NCBI GenBank assembly: GCA_036873755.1
Contig: JAVTVY010018839.1
Location: 1-64,000, forward strand
DNA from: Hanleya hanleyi
Taxonomy: Eukaryota; Mollusca; Polyplacophora; Lepidopleurida; Hanleyidae
DNA: 64,000 nt
Direction of reading: 5' to 3'
Under the pieces are notes generated by a model. It saw nothing but the letters and a program-made list of their open reading frames with translations, was not told the origin of the DNA and made no database searches. Shown here piece after piece: positions 45,547 to 56,570 of this stretch (the stretch's first letter is position 1; every line of letters begins with the position of its first letter). The position numbers were made by a program, and so were the translations under genes.

Positions 45547-45753
45547 AAGAAATGATATTTGGTATGGCGTATAGCCCGCCACTGAGCATATATACATATG
45601 AAATAATTTTTGAGAGAGAAAGAATAAATTGGTCGTGTAATATCTATGGGCCGTCGTAGCTCAGTCGGTAGATCATCGGCGCGTTGAGCCGGGGTCGTGG
45701 GTTCGAATCCCGATGATGACCAATTTATTCTTTCTCTCTCAAAAATCATTTCA
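45547..45753. mobile_element. 207 bp insertion: tRNA-like fold inside an inverted repeat
   Basis: TAGATTAATAACA flanks it on both sides (45534-45546 and 45754-45766), a 13-bp target duplication. About 37-bp inverted arms near 45595-45632 and 45719-45754 (shared word GAGAGAGAAAGAATAAATTG) enclose a tRNA-like sequence. The left 50 or so bases inside the duplication are outside the arms. It combines SINE features (tRNA head, long duplication) with MITE features (terminal inverted repeat). Confidence 0.7.
45651..45722 (+). tRNA. tRNA-like sequence (anticodon-loop GTT), probably a repeat-borne copy
   Basis: A cloverleaf can be drawn: acceptor GCCGTCG with TGATGAC (6 of 7 pairs, two of them G-U), D-arm GCTC-AGTCGGTA-GATC with one mismatch, anticodon stem TCGGC/GCCGG with loop GCGTTGA, and T-arm GTGGG-TTCGAAT-CCCGA with one mismatch. 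The CCA end is encoded. Box A (TAGCTCAGTCGG) and box B (GGTTCGAATCC) are intact, so polymerase III could recognise it. Loop position 33 is C instead of the near-universal U, which argues against a functional tRNA. Confidence 0.5.
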
Positions 45754-45823
45754 TAGATTAATAACAGGCGGCCAGTGCGTGTCACGCTCATATCCCATGC
45801 CCAGTCAAATTGCCAAACGATAA

Positions 45824-47215
45824 ATTACAAGCGTCTAATCCGTCATCCATAATTCAGCCGTCGTCCATTAGAGAATATCCGCGTCCATAATCCAAAGACC
45901 TATTCCATATTCCATATAACAGTATTAGCACCAAATTCAAAAGACAATCATAGTATACATAAACATAGGCTTGTTTCCTGCAAGAGAGAAGCGGTCAACA
46001 GTTTTCAATGATGCCGGCAAGACATCATGATGTTCCAAAAATATCAATTCCGTATCGCTAATCAGTATTCTTAATCCATAATATTCGTTGTAAAGTCGTC
46101 ATCTAAAGAATGATGTATCTCCGTCACGCTTTGATTGTGACTATTCATCTGAGTACCATGAGGATCTTGAAGTACATGGGTTCATACGGCCCCTAGCCCC
46201 GGGTTAAGCGGAATTAGACACAAGTTACGAAACGTAGCGCCATAGATCTTGCACGCTACGTTCGTATTTTTTTTATCAGCATGCGATATGTATCGCCACA
46301 TTTGAGAAACTTTGAGTGGAGGCGTTTGTGGAATAGCCCTGTTTTATAAGTTTCTGTAACAATGTTTTGTGACGTTGATTAAAATCGTCACATTTAACAC
46401 AGGATCTAGCAAATGCTACTAAGCGAGATATGTATACGCCATATGCAGGTCCCACTGGAGTATTACTGTCCAGAAAGGGATAGTTTACGATATCGAAATT
46501 GTAATCATCTCTTTTGTCATAAAGTCGACGAGAGAGAATGCCCGCTTCATTTTTATAGAGATAGAGATCTAAATATGATGTGCCTGTAGGGCTATGTGTA
46601 GTTTCCTTCAAATCCAGCGAAGGTGGATATATATCCTTCACTGCGTCATTTATATAGCGATTATCCACAGCGAGAAGATCGTCTATATAGCGTTTGGTGA
46701 ATGAGAAGGAACGGGCTTTGAATGGATCGGTTTTGAAAGCGCCTGCATATAGTCATATTCATAAGAGAACAGATACAGGTCGGCCAACAGGGGTGCACAA
46801 TTAGTACCCATTGGAATACCTATATGCTGCTGATATTGTGTTGCCAAATTTCACATAGATATTTTTAATGAGAAATTCAAGCAACTCTATAAACAAAGAA
46901 ACATCCCATGAATGATATCTCTTGTATGTAGTCGAGCTAAAGAATGCTTTATGGCTTCCGACATTAATATATCTACGATCAGTTTTCTTGAACACAGATA
47001 CTATTAATGAACTAAGACGGTCAATAAGGTCCTGATGAGGGATTGTAGTATAGAGAGTCGAGAAATCCCATGTGGATACATCTGTCATCTGTATGACCGT
47101 ATACGGAATTATTGACCTTTGTCCGTTAAGGGCTTGCATTCCACTCGAGCGGAATTTCATACAGCCTCTGACATTTGTCTTGTTATTGCGTAACCTATAC
47201 ACAAGAACCATATGT
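45824..47215 (-). mobile_element. Penelope-type copy with most of the RT
   Basis: The longest copy of the family here. The 3' noncoding part is 45824-46260. RT frames are 47211-46801 (DFSTLYTTIPHQDL, TTYKRYHSWD, KNIYVKFGN), then a shift giving the GIPMGTNCAPLLADLYLF motif B, then 46668-46276 (an RYINDAV stretch, and near 46690 a KRYIDDLLAVD catalytic box in the linking frame, SRRLYDKRDDYNF, AYGVYISRLVAFARS). At least two indels. No GIY-YIG domain seen. Confidence 0.75.
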
Positions 47216-47267
47216 ATGGATATTATTGAAAAGCAAATTTCTCTGTGATTATAAATAGGTGAATTTA

Positions 47268-47536
47268 ACGTTCATAATGTTAGACCGCGGTCCGCAGTTC
47301 GTTATTCGAGGAGACCAGCAATTATTTCTTCAGATATGGAAATCTGTATTTTTTTTATTATGAATACTTTGAACTCCAAACTCTGCATAGCAAGAGAGAA
47401 TATCATGCTCTTTATCTTTGCATATTCATATCCCAAATCTGACGCCAGTGGGGCGCTGCTAGTGGCGCTGTTATGAGTCGCTGAATGACTGGTCCCGAAT
47501 AACGAACTGCGGACCGCGGTCTGACTTTATGAACGT
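47268..47536. mobile_element. 269 bp MITE with about 40-bp terminal inverted repeats and 9-bp target duplication
   Basis: GTGAATTTA at 47259-47267 and 47537-47545 flank it. Termini ACGTTCATAATGTTAGACCG and the inverted right end ACGTTCATAAAGTCAGACCG extend through CGGTCCGCAGTTCGTTATTC on both sides. A 9-bp duplication with long inverted repeats fits Mutator-like (MULE) MITEs. Confidence 0.85.
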
Positions 47537-47545
47537 GTGAATTTA

Positions 47546-48956
47546 TTGGTTCTGGGGTCGACAGGAACAAAGTTATTCAAATTTAAATGCATGTCATTAT
47601 CGAAAATGAACCTCCATTTTCAAACTTTTATATTTCGAGAAGTCTCAAATTGTTAACTTTGCCGAGTAGATCAACCCTTCAACAAAATATTTGTGCCTTA
47701 GTTTTCAAAATTTGGCTCAGATTTTTTACTGTGGAATTTTGTATTCAATGGGACAAAATTGAATAAAATTTGATTCCATACTTTGAATATTAATATATCA
47801 GCAACAAGAACAGCTAGAAAACTGAGGCACTACTTTTTCCGAGCCTAGTTCACAGTAACCATGCCAAATGTTGAATCCCCGCGATCAGTAGTTTCCAAGA
47901 AATAAATGATTTAACTTATAAACTGGAGAAATCAACTAATAAAGTGATAAAAATAATAAAAGTGATTAACAAATTAAGGCATATATATATCTTCAGTACT
48001 GTTGTGACACAAGTGTTAATTGCCAGCTTATAGTGTCTCCAGCCAAGCAGGCAAATATTTTGCCACTAATGTTAATATTTTGTAGGCTAAAATTGCACCT
48101 TTGAAGGTTAAAATTGCACCTTTGAAGGTTAAAATTGCACCTAAGCAAGCTTGTATTCACCAAAATAATCTCACCCGGAGAAAGAATCGAAGAAATGTCC
48201 AAAATTTTATTTTTCGAATTTTAGTCTCATGTGGGTAACAACCCTTTAAGGATATTCTGAATCGAATTTTCAAACGGCTAAAGATTGTTGGAATACATTA
48301 ACTAGTGTGCATTGAGTACAGCGATATTTCAAGAAGAAGAACAAAAAAAGTAACATAAGCCGAAAGAGTCGAAAATAGCCATGGAAACAACTACGGTATT
48401 ATGGAAACAGAAGAAAAGCAATGACGTCACATCGCGAGAGGCCTGTAAGTGTTCGGCAGTTGGATACGATTTGTTCATACTTATTCAAAATTCGATCATA
48501 CATACATGTGTAGTGGTTGCAAAATAATAGTTGAGAAATTTCGTTATCAATTTATCGAATATTAGTAATTTTTGAAGGCTATTGATGTGCGCAAAAGTGA
48601 TTTACGCAATCCTACAATAGATTCAGCTAAAACATGTTGCGGGGCACAACTGTGTTGAAGTTCTTTCCATTGTTTTTAAAGCTTAACAGAGATGATAAAA
48701 ATTAGAAACATATCCACATCAGGTGTCCAGAATGTAAGATCTCATAATAAATTGGTTCATCAATTTGGAATCATTATGTGTGAATATTTGAATAACGTCA
48801 TGAATAAATCAACATACATCACGACGAACGTTCTCAAATAGCATACAATTAATCAGCCTAGATACGGATTCAAACATACTTCAATCAGAAGTAGGGAATC
48901 ATTCAAATTGAAGAAAATATAAAAACAATACTTACCCAACAAAAATATTAACTCAC
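47546..48956. other. Intronic sequence with a short 21-bp tandem repeat
   Basis: Three units of AAAATTGCACCTTTGAAGG near 48088-48142. Otherwise AT-rich intron without recognisable genes. Confidence 0.4.
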
Positions 48957-49057
48957 CTGAATTTCAGTCGTGCAAAGGTATCTCATTAACACTTGAAAAA
49001 TACCTGCACCACCCAACAGATAAATCATCGACAATGGCATCATATCGTTCGATACCC
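48957..49057 (-). CDS. ABCC4-like: ABCC4-like exon 4 of window (end of TMD2)
   Basis: 101 nt. It encodes GVSNDMMPLSMIYLLGGAGI and then FQVLMRYLCTTEIQ, the last membrane helix before the NBD linker (FQWCVRQ-type region in family members). Acceptor TCATTACAG, donor GTGAGT. It sits only about 190 bp from the tandem repeats that end the DIRS-like element, and the intron on its 5' side is about 11.7 kb. Confidence 0.85.
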
Positions 49058-49242
49058 CTGTAATGACAAATACATGTACCATCTGACTATTGTAAACTAT
49101 TTAAACTGAAAACTTCATGCGAAAGAACTTGATTATATAAGGACTGCTTTAACATTGTTTTATACAAAAAACAGAACACATATATAAAGTGAATGATTCT
49201 TTATTTTACAGATTTGGCATTTAAGCTACCAGTCCATCACTA

Positions 49243-49640
49243 ATGGTAATAGTTTGGACGATATGGGCAATGACCCAAGATGTTGCTCTGACCCAAATGT
49301 TAAATGACTATGGTGAAGTCCCGCAAGGTGTTAGTTGGGCTATGACCCAAATGTTAATGGACTATGGCGAAATCCCACAAGGGTGTTGGGCTATGACCCA
49401 AATGTTAATGGACTATGGCGAAGTCTCGCAAAGGGCTATGAGCCCAGTGTTAGTAATTGCTGGCTATGACTCAAATGTTACGGGACTATGGCGAAGTCCC
49501 GCAGTGGGCTATGACCCAAATTTGAATGGACTATGGCGAAGTCCCGCAAAGGGCTATGAGCCCAGTGTTAGTAATTGGTGGCTATGACCACCATGTTAGT
49601 TGGGCTATGACCCAAATGTTAACTGATCCTTAGTTGTTGA
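49243..49640. repeat. Minisatellite at the 3' end of the DIRS-like element
   Basis: About eight degenerate copies of a 40-50 bp unit of the type GGGCTATGACCCAAATGTTA followed by ATGGACTATGGCGAAGTCCC. The same block, shorter, recurs at 51174-51450. Plus-strand open frames here are by-products. Confidence 0.85.
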
Positions 49641-52600
49641 AAAAACATTTATGCTAAATTATGTGTAGCATAACATGATACCCCAAAATGGAAGTTGAGT
49701 TCAACTGAATACCCCAATTAAGGATAAGAATGGTAAAGAGAATATTTTATTACATGTTTGAATAGTGCAGGGATGGAAATATACAATTGATTTCTCCAGG
49801 TAATAATTATAGTTCATGAATCGAGAAAAGAAATGAATTACCACTAAGCTCATTGAGATAATGCACAACGTGAACACCATTAGACATTATTAATCACTGT
49901 CAGTTCTTACTTCCCTTCAAGATTATCAATGCATTTATATCTTATCATAATAAATCATGAACATACATATATATATTGCATTAGCATAAGATTAGAAGAA
50001 ATGTACATAGATCACACATTGCTTCGACCTTGATTAAATCAGAGATGGTACATGTAACTACATCCTATAGATGTTGGGGAAAACCTGAAAAAATACATAA
50101 TGCTTAATATTATGCAAATCATGTGATTGATTAATCAAGTAATGGAATGAATTATGTAATTGATCTACATGAAATAAATTGTAAAGCCATTAATGCATGT
50201 TATTGACTTATTTCCATCCCTGTTCTGATTTTACACTTACAGAACATTTAGCATACTTTGCAATTGATACACACAGTACCCAGGTGGGAGGCAAGACGAC
50301 ATTCGCTTGATTATTTACATGTATGAGTATCACTTATCTATCAACCTGCTTGGGATGATAGCATGTTAACTAGGCATGGAAAAAACAATACGCATTGTGA
50401 ATCAATGATGGCAGAGTGAACATATGACATAGACTGAACATAGACTGATGTATCATGAGCATGTTATCGGTTATGCTCAATCCGGAAATAAGTATTAAAC
50501 CACTGTACATGACAAATCTTTAGTGTTACTCCACCTTCCAATTTCTGGAACGTGAGTGATGCAACTCGTAACAAATTGTACTAGAATGTCGGAGCTAATA
50601 ATCTTCTAAACTATAAAGGCTTAGCCATTTGCACAAATGCTGTACCTTTCTGTCTATCTGAAAACCTGATATACCTACTGTAACAGTTAGATGACAATTT
50701 TTGTATAATGTGGTTGTCAATACCGATATGACTGGCTGTCGTGGCCGCGCCTCCGCGGAAACTGTGTGCCGAATATAACATATCGTTGAGGCCAAGCCTG
50801 TTCAAAATAATGCGGAGCTGAGAAATGAAGAGAGGCTTGGATAAAGGCCTGCCTTCCTCTGTAACAAATAATAGATCTTGTGGACTACCTTGGCCGAAAC
50901 GGATTCGACGTACTTCACAGTAAGTGGTCATGGCCGCTACTGGGCAAACATCACCATGGGATTTAAGAAATGAAATGTCTACGCCTTCCCCGAAAGGATC
51001 AGTTTTAGATCTTTTGAGACGTAGCGTTACATGCTCCCTATTAGTATCTCATAGGAGATCTTCTAAACAAATATTGTAACGTGGGTCAAAAATTGTCCCT
51101 TTAATGGTAAACTCACCACATCGTAAGAAACCCCAAAATGCCAGAGCACAAACGGCTTGCAATAAAATATCCACCCAAATGTTAATGGACTATGGCGAAA
51201 TCCCGCAAGGGTGTTGGGCTATGACCCAAATGTTAATGGACCATGGCGAAGTCTCGCAAAGGGCTATGAGCCCAGTGTTAGTAATTGCTGGCTATGACTC
51301 AAATGTTACTGGACTATGGCGAAGTCCCGCAGTGGGCTATGACGCAAATTTGAATGGACTATGGCGAAGTCCCGCAAAGGGCTATGAGCCCAGTGTTAGT
51401 AATTGGTGGCTATGACCACCATGTTAGTTGGGCTATGACCCAAATGTTAACTGATCCTTAGTTGTTGAATAAACATTTATGCTAAATTATGTGTAGCATA
51501 ACATGATACCCCAAAATGGAAGTTGAGTTCAACTGAATACCCCAATTAAGGATAAGAATGGTAAAGAGAATATTTTATTACATGTTTGAATAGTGCAGGG
51601 ATGGAAATATACAATTGATTTCTCCAGGTAATAATTATAGTTCATGAATCGAGAAAAGAAATGAATTACCACTAAGCTCATTGAGATAATGCACAACGTG
51701 AACACCATTAGACATTATTAATCACTGTCAGTTCTTACTTCCCTTCAAGATTATCAATGCATTTATATCTTATCATAATAAATCATGAACATACATATAT
51801 ATATTGCATTAGCATAAGATTAGAAGAAATGTACATAGATCACACATTGCTTCGACCTTGATTAAATCAGAGATGGTACATGTAACTACATCCTATAGAT
51901 GTTGGGGAAAACCTGAAAAAATACATAATGCTTAATATTATGCAAATCATGTGATTGATTAATCAAGTAATGGAATGAATTATGTAATTGATCTACATGA
52001 AATAAATTGTAACCATTAATGCATGTTATTGACTTATTTCCATCCCTGTTCTGATTTTACACTTACAGAACATTTAGCATACTTTGCAATTGATACACAC
52101 AGTACCCAGGTGGGAGGCAAGACGACATTCGCTTGATTATTTACATGTATGAGTATCGCTTATCTATCAACCTGCTTGGGATGATAGCATGTTAACTAGG
52201 CATGGAAAAAACAATACGCATTGTGAATCAATGATGTCATAGTGAACATATGACATAGACTGAACATAGACTGATGTGTCATGAGCATGTTATCGGTTAT
52301 GCTCAATCCGGAAGTAACAAGTATTAAACCACTGTACATGACAAATCTTTAGTGTTACTCCACCTTCCAATTTCTGCAACGTGAGTGATGCAAGTCGTAA
52401 CAAATTGTACTAGAATGTCGGAGCTAATAATCTTCTAAACTATAAAGGCTTAGCCATTTGCACAAATGCTGTACCTTTCTGTTTATCTGAAAACCTGATA
52501 TACCTACTGTAACAGTTAGATGACCATCTACCTAATTTTTGTATAATGTGGTTGTCAATACCGACATGACTGGCTGTCGTGGCCGCGCCTCCGCGGAAAC

Positions 52601-53013
52601 TGTGTGCCGAATATAACATATCGTTGGGGCCAAGCCTGTTCAAAATAATGCGGAGCTGAGAAATGAAGAGAGGCCTGGATAAAGGCCTGCCTTCCTCTGT
52701 AACAAATAATAGATCTTGTGGACTACCTTGGCCGAAACGGATTCGACGTACTTCACAGTAAGTGGTCATGGCCGCTACTGGGCAAACATCACCATGGGAT
52801 TTAAGAAATGAAATGTCTACGCCTTCCCCGAAAGGATCAGTTTTAGATCTTTTGAGACGTAGCGTTACATGCTCCCTATTAGTATCTCATATAGGAGATC
52901 TTCTAAACAAATATTGTAACGTGGGTCAAAAATTGTCCCTTTAATGGTAAACTCACCACATCGTAAGAAACCCCAAAATGCCAGAGCACAAACGGCTTGC
53001 AATAAAATATCCA
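49346..53013. repeat. Tandem duplication, 1828-bp unit
   Basis: 49346-51173 and 51174-53013 are near-identical direct copies. They start in the minisatellite (CCCAAATGTTAATGGACTATG) and end at GGCTTGCAATAAAATATCCA in the recombinase coding region. The junction at 51172-51174 joins recombinase sequence directly to minisatellite. Confidence 0.9.
50611..51173 (-). pseudogene. Duplicated recombinase C-terminus lacking Gly-Arg-Trp
   Basis: The frame 50931-50611 matches 52769-52440 but has lost nine bases encoding GRW between KL and SSNCYSRY. It keeps HSFRGG and the catalytic tyrosine. Having no N-terminal half, it cannot be functional. Confidence 0.8.
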
Positions 53014-53440
53014 TGTACGGTGAAAAATGTACTACGCGTCTAAGCGCGTGGAACATGCTACCAAGAATTTGGTAAGTGATAGGCAGTTTGTTATTGACTT
53101 GTTTACTCTGGCGACGTTTAACTGCATTCAGAATGCAGTGAAGTCTACACATTGGCTGCCTATCTTGGTTTAACAAAGGGTTTGTAAGACCAGCTTCGAG
53201 ATACGAGAACCGGATACCAGCTAGGTACGATCTAATGGAAGTATATCTCAATTTAAGAACTTCAAAACAGTGAGCTACAAAGAAGATGATGGTGTCTTCA
53301 TCAAGCAATGGTAAACTATTGGGGCGAGATACATGTATTCCGTACAGCTAAGAATCTAATCAAGGTCGCTAATCCAGATCTGTACACTTGCCGGGTGTTA
53401 GAGCTGATAGCCCCTCCCCATAGTTCTTGAACAACTTTGT
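52440..53440 (-). pseudogene. Tyrosine recombinase of the DIRS-like element
   Basis: N-terminal core-binding part near 53440-53310 (VQELWGGAISSNTRQVYRSG), then 53308-52865 (LKLRYTSIRSYLAGIRFSYL, CALAFWGFLRCGEFT with the first catalytic Arg), then 52769-52440 (LLFVTEEGRPLS, HSFRGGAATTASHV with the His-x-x-Arg pair, LGRWSSNCYSRYI with the nucleophilic Tyr). Frame breaks near 53330 and 52870. It would insert circular element DNA by site-specific recombination without target duplication. All catalytic residues are visible. Confidence 0.8.
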
Positions 53441-55060
53441 TTAAATGAACATCAGCTGCGAGTGTCTCGGACACAGTGATTCTGAAATCTTGCTGTGGAC
53501 CCCCCTGGACTGAAATTCAGAGAGAGAAACGGACGGTTTATCATTAGTTACCAGTACTGCATTGATAATGAAGTTGTTAACAGCTTGGCACCAAGTTAAG
53601 CGTCTTATTAACTGCATAATATGCTTTGACCATGATCTACCCTTCTGTATTGCTTGTACTGTAGCAGTATTTCTACACTCAAAGACAATACGTTTCCGAG
53701 ACCAACTATGTCCCCATAGCACAGCTGCAGTGACTATTGGGTACAACTCGAAATAAGCTAGAGCATAGTGTGCATTATTGATGGCGATCATATCAATGGG
53801 CCATGTACTCTGAAACCACTGCTCATTAAACGGACTCGCATACCCTACACCTGGTACCGCAACTGTATGTAACCCCAAAACACTAGTCGACACTGGTTCA
53901 CCCTCCAAGATAACACTCCTCCCATTCCAGCTTTTCAAAAAACAAAGCCACATTAGGAGGTCTCTTTTTGCTTCCTGGTTTAGTTTGACCCAATAATGCA
54001 TCTCTGAAACACTACGAGCAATGCCCAAAAGGTATGTAACGAATGCTCTACCTGGAATAACCACCCTGCTAGCAAAGTTGAGGTGCCCCAATAAACTCAA
54101 AAGGTCTCTCTTGGAAAATCGGTTAACTGAGCTAATCCACTGAATAAATTCAATGATTCTAGCAAGCTTGTCAGTGGGTAACCTAGCCTCCATTCTGACT
54201 GAATCAAGAACTATCCCAAGGTATTCTAACTCTGTAGATGGACCACAAGTTTTGTGTGGGGCCGTCGGAATTTCTAAACGATTAAAAATCATGGCCAAAA
54301 GAGCTCTGGTTCGCAGTGCCTCTGTAAGATAATACCAGGAAATCATCTAAAAGATGGAACAGATTTGTTATGTGATAATTGTGCTTGGCAATCCAAACAA
54401 TCGCTCTAGACAAAGTGTCAAATATCTTAGGTGATGATCTGGACCCAAAAGCTAAGCGTATGTAAAAATAATACAAGCCATCCCACTTGAAACCATAAAG
54501 ATGCCATATGGCTGGGTCGATAGGTATGTGCTTGAAAACATCTGTTATGTCCGTCTTACAAAGCCAACAGCCCACTCCCAGCTCCCTCATCTTACCCGTA
54601 GCTTCGTCTAAGTGAACATATTTCAGGGAGAATTGTTCCTTGTCTATCAAACTATTGATGTTATGGTGGGACTCTGAATTGTGAGGAGATGATAGATCGA
54701 TAATTAGCCTTTTCTTTCCTGAATATTTCCCAGTTGCCACACCAACCGGGTTAACTCGGTACACTCTAAAAGGTGGCGTGCAGTAAGGCCCTACAACATA
54801 CCCTTTTGAACTTCCTGATGAATTAGTTCAGAAACTATTTTCGGTTCTGCTTTAGCAGAAAGTAAATTCCTGCACTCATAGGTTTCGGTAGGGGGGTTTG
54901 TAACCCCTGTATCGAAACCCACTCTTAAACCGGAGATTAAGTAATTCGCAAAATCTCTGTCTGGATGACAGCATAACTCCTTCTCTAATCTGTCTATATC
55001 TATGTCAGTTGAAGCTTGTACATTAATATCTTCTATTTTCTGATTTGGCCCATACTGTCA
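53441..55060 (-). pseudogene. DIRS-type reverse transcriptase and RNase H
   Basis: An upstream segment in another frame (about 54980-54810) carries FANYLISGLRVGFDTG and PKIVSELIHQEVQKG. Then 54764-54282 has KKRLIIDLSSPHNSESHHNI, CKTDITDVFKHIPI (motif A), FGSRSSPKIFDTLSRAI (motif B) and HLLDDFLVLS (catalytic LDD). 54346-53441 continues with a thumb region and a DIRS-type RNase H (ELYPIVTAAVLWGHSW, RIVFECRNTATVQAIQKG). At least two indels (near 54800 and 54300) inactivate it. Confidence 0.8.
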
Positions 55061-56306
55061 CAAATTTTGCTTTTTCTCAGCTGACCCTTTCTTGCATTTA
55101 AATTGTGGGTGCTGTTCTTTACAGGTTTTACAGATAGGTGCGAATTTACAGTTTGGCCACGTACACCCCTTCGTACCATTGTAGTTATTACAATTTCTTT
55201 ATTACTGAAAGTTGTGCGTGATCTACCATGAACATCAGTCCCCCCTTTTGAGCGCCCTCAGCGCCTTTTGAGTAATCATGGTAACTCCCATAACCTGTTG
55301 TTTTGTCGTGATTAACAATCTGCGGGCACAAATGGGTGACGTGGCTAAGCTGTTTACAGATTCCGCATGCATTAACCTTTGATCCAGCGAACAGAGTTGT
55401 GAAGATTTTGTTGTCCCTAATGGACCAATCCAATAAAATGTTTCTTTGGCTCAACAAAGCAGCGGCTCTAGCTGAAAACGGTTTGTGGTACTCGTAAAAT
55501 GTAGTCCCACCAGATTTGGTGGCCATATCAATAACGTCACGTAAATAAGAGTCTAGTTCTTGTCTGCGATCTGGATAAGCATCTGGAGCACACATAACGT
55601 TCTTGTAGATTGTGAATGCCAGAATGAATTCACTAAGCGTAAGGCTTCTTTGAAGTCTGGGGTCATTCTTTAATTGAAATGTTTCCCCCCACTACTGATC
55701 ATGATCCTGGATTCGTCTAAATGAGACACCGAGAGAGATGCTAAGTTAATACCTTGTAAAATCGCCCTCTTGTTAGCAGGCGAAACCGTTTCAATGTTAG
55801 GTAAAGTCTCAGATGACACTCCACGGGAGTAGACGAGGGTTGAACATTCCAGCGGAATACGCAGGAAGACACGGATAACTGGTATTAACTTCACGCACGT
55901 TCCCGGTCGTCGGAAAACTTTGAACCCGGCGGGAAGCCGCATATGCCGTCTGCAGGTTGAATTGGCCGAGATCATGGCTGGCCGTTTCTGTGTTGGATAC
56001 CTGTATATGAATAGTGGTCTCATCTTGGCCTACTTGGTCCTGTTGTCCGCACACGGCGGCAGTTCTGGTACCGGTACTCAGTTGTCCGACCGTTTGTTTA
56101 AGCTGAGACAGCTCTTTCAGAACGTCGGTTAATAAATTCGACGTGTCCGTTCCGTTGTTGTTGTCCTCAGTTCGACTATCGACGGCTTGAGTGGTCCCAG
56201 TTGCTTCGTTGGAACTTCTGGTCTCCGGGATATTCTGCTTATAAATGGCGAGGAGCTGTGTTTTCGAAAAGCCCGAAGGTATATTTATCGAAGCTTCATT
56301 TAACAC
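55061..56306 (-). pseudogene. DIRS-type Gag with Cys/His cluster
   Basis: Frames 56306-55809 and 55595-55188 encode the Gag-like protein. The first has a Thr/Asn/Gly-rich linker and a short helical repeat (LTDVLKELSQLKQTVGQL), the second RQELDSYLRDVIDMATKSGG and FSARAAALLSQRN, and CGICKQLSHVTHLCPQ. A Cys/His cluster CNNYNGTKGC..C..C..C..H..C, typical of DIRS Gag C-termini, follows in a shifted frame at about 55190-55085. Frame shifts separate the parts. Confidence 0.65.
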
Positions 56307-56570
56307 TGCTCTCAGTTTAACGGATGTCCAATTTTCGGGTTTGTCGAGATCTCACGCCGTTGCACCACGTCCAGTATTTTCGTTGTCGTCGACCAACGCA
56401 CGTTGGTGCCGGACAATGACAAAGGGCCTATCTCCGACCGATAAACAATTTCTGTCAGCTGCGGCTAAAATGTTGTTCTCAGGCGCCGTTAATCTTCTGC
56501 TTGTCGCTCGGGTAGCAACTCGTGCTCTCTGCACGTACGTGGCAGTTCTTTTCACCCAAAATATAATTTA

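Larger units (their letters stand above)
49243..56570 (-). mobile_element. DIRS-like tyrosine-recombinase retrotransposon with duplicated 3' part
   Basis: Minus-strand order: Gag-like frames (56555-55060), RT/RNase H (about 54980-53441), tyrosine recombinase (about 53440-52440), then a 3' region (52439-51174) ending in tandem repeats. About 1.83 kb of the 3' end, including the recombinase C-terminus, is present a second time at 49346-51173. A tyrosine recombinase in place of a DDE integrase, next to a DIRS1-type RT/RNase H, defines the DIRS order. Terminal repeats at the 5' side were not identified, so the right boundary is approximate. It lies in a transporter intron on the same strand as the gene. 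Confidence 0.75.

Noticed and set aside
45651..45722. A functional asparagine tRNA gene
   Set aside because: A cloverleaf is possible, but position 33 is C, two stems have mismatches, the CCA is genomically encoded, and the sequence sits in a transposon-like inverted repeat. A repeat-borne tRNA-like sequence is more likely.
32620..47850. Similar words (CTGAGGCACT) near 32620, 32725 and 47840 suggesting another repeat
   Set aside because: Similarity by eye is limited to short stretches and does not extend.
49243..51415. Open frames rich in GLWRSPA-type repeats
   Set aside because: They are translations of the DIRS-like terminal minisatellite and run antisense to the element's genes.
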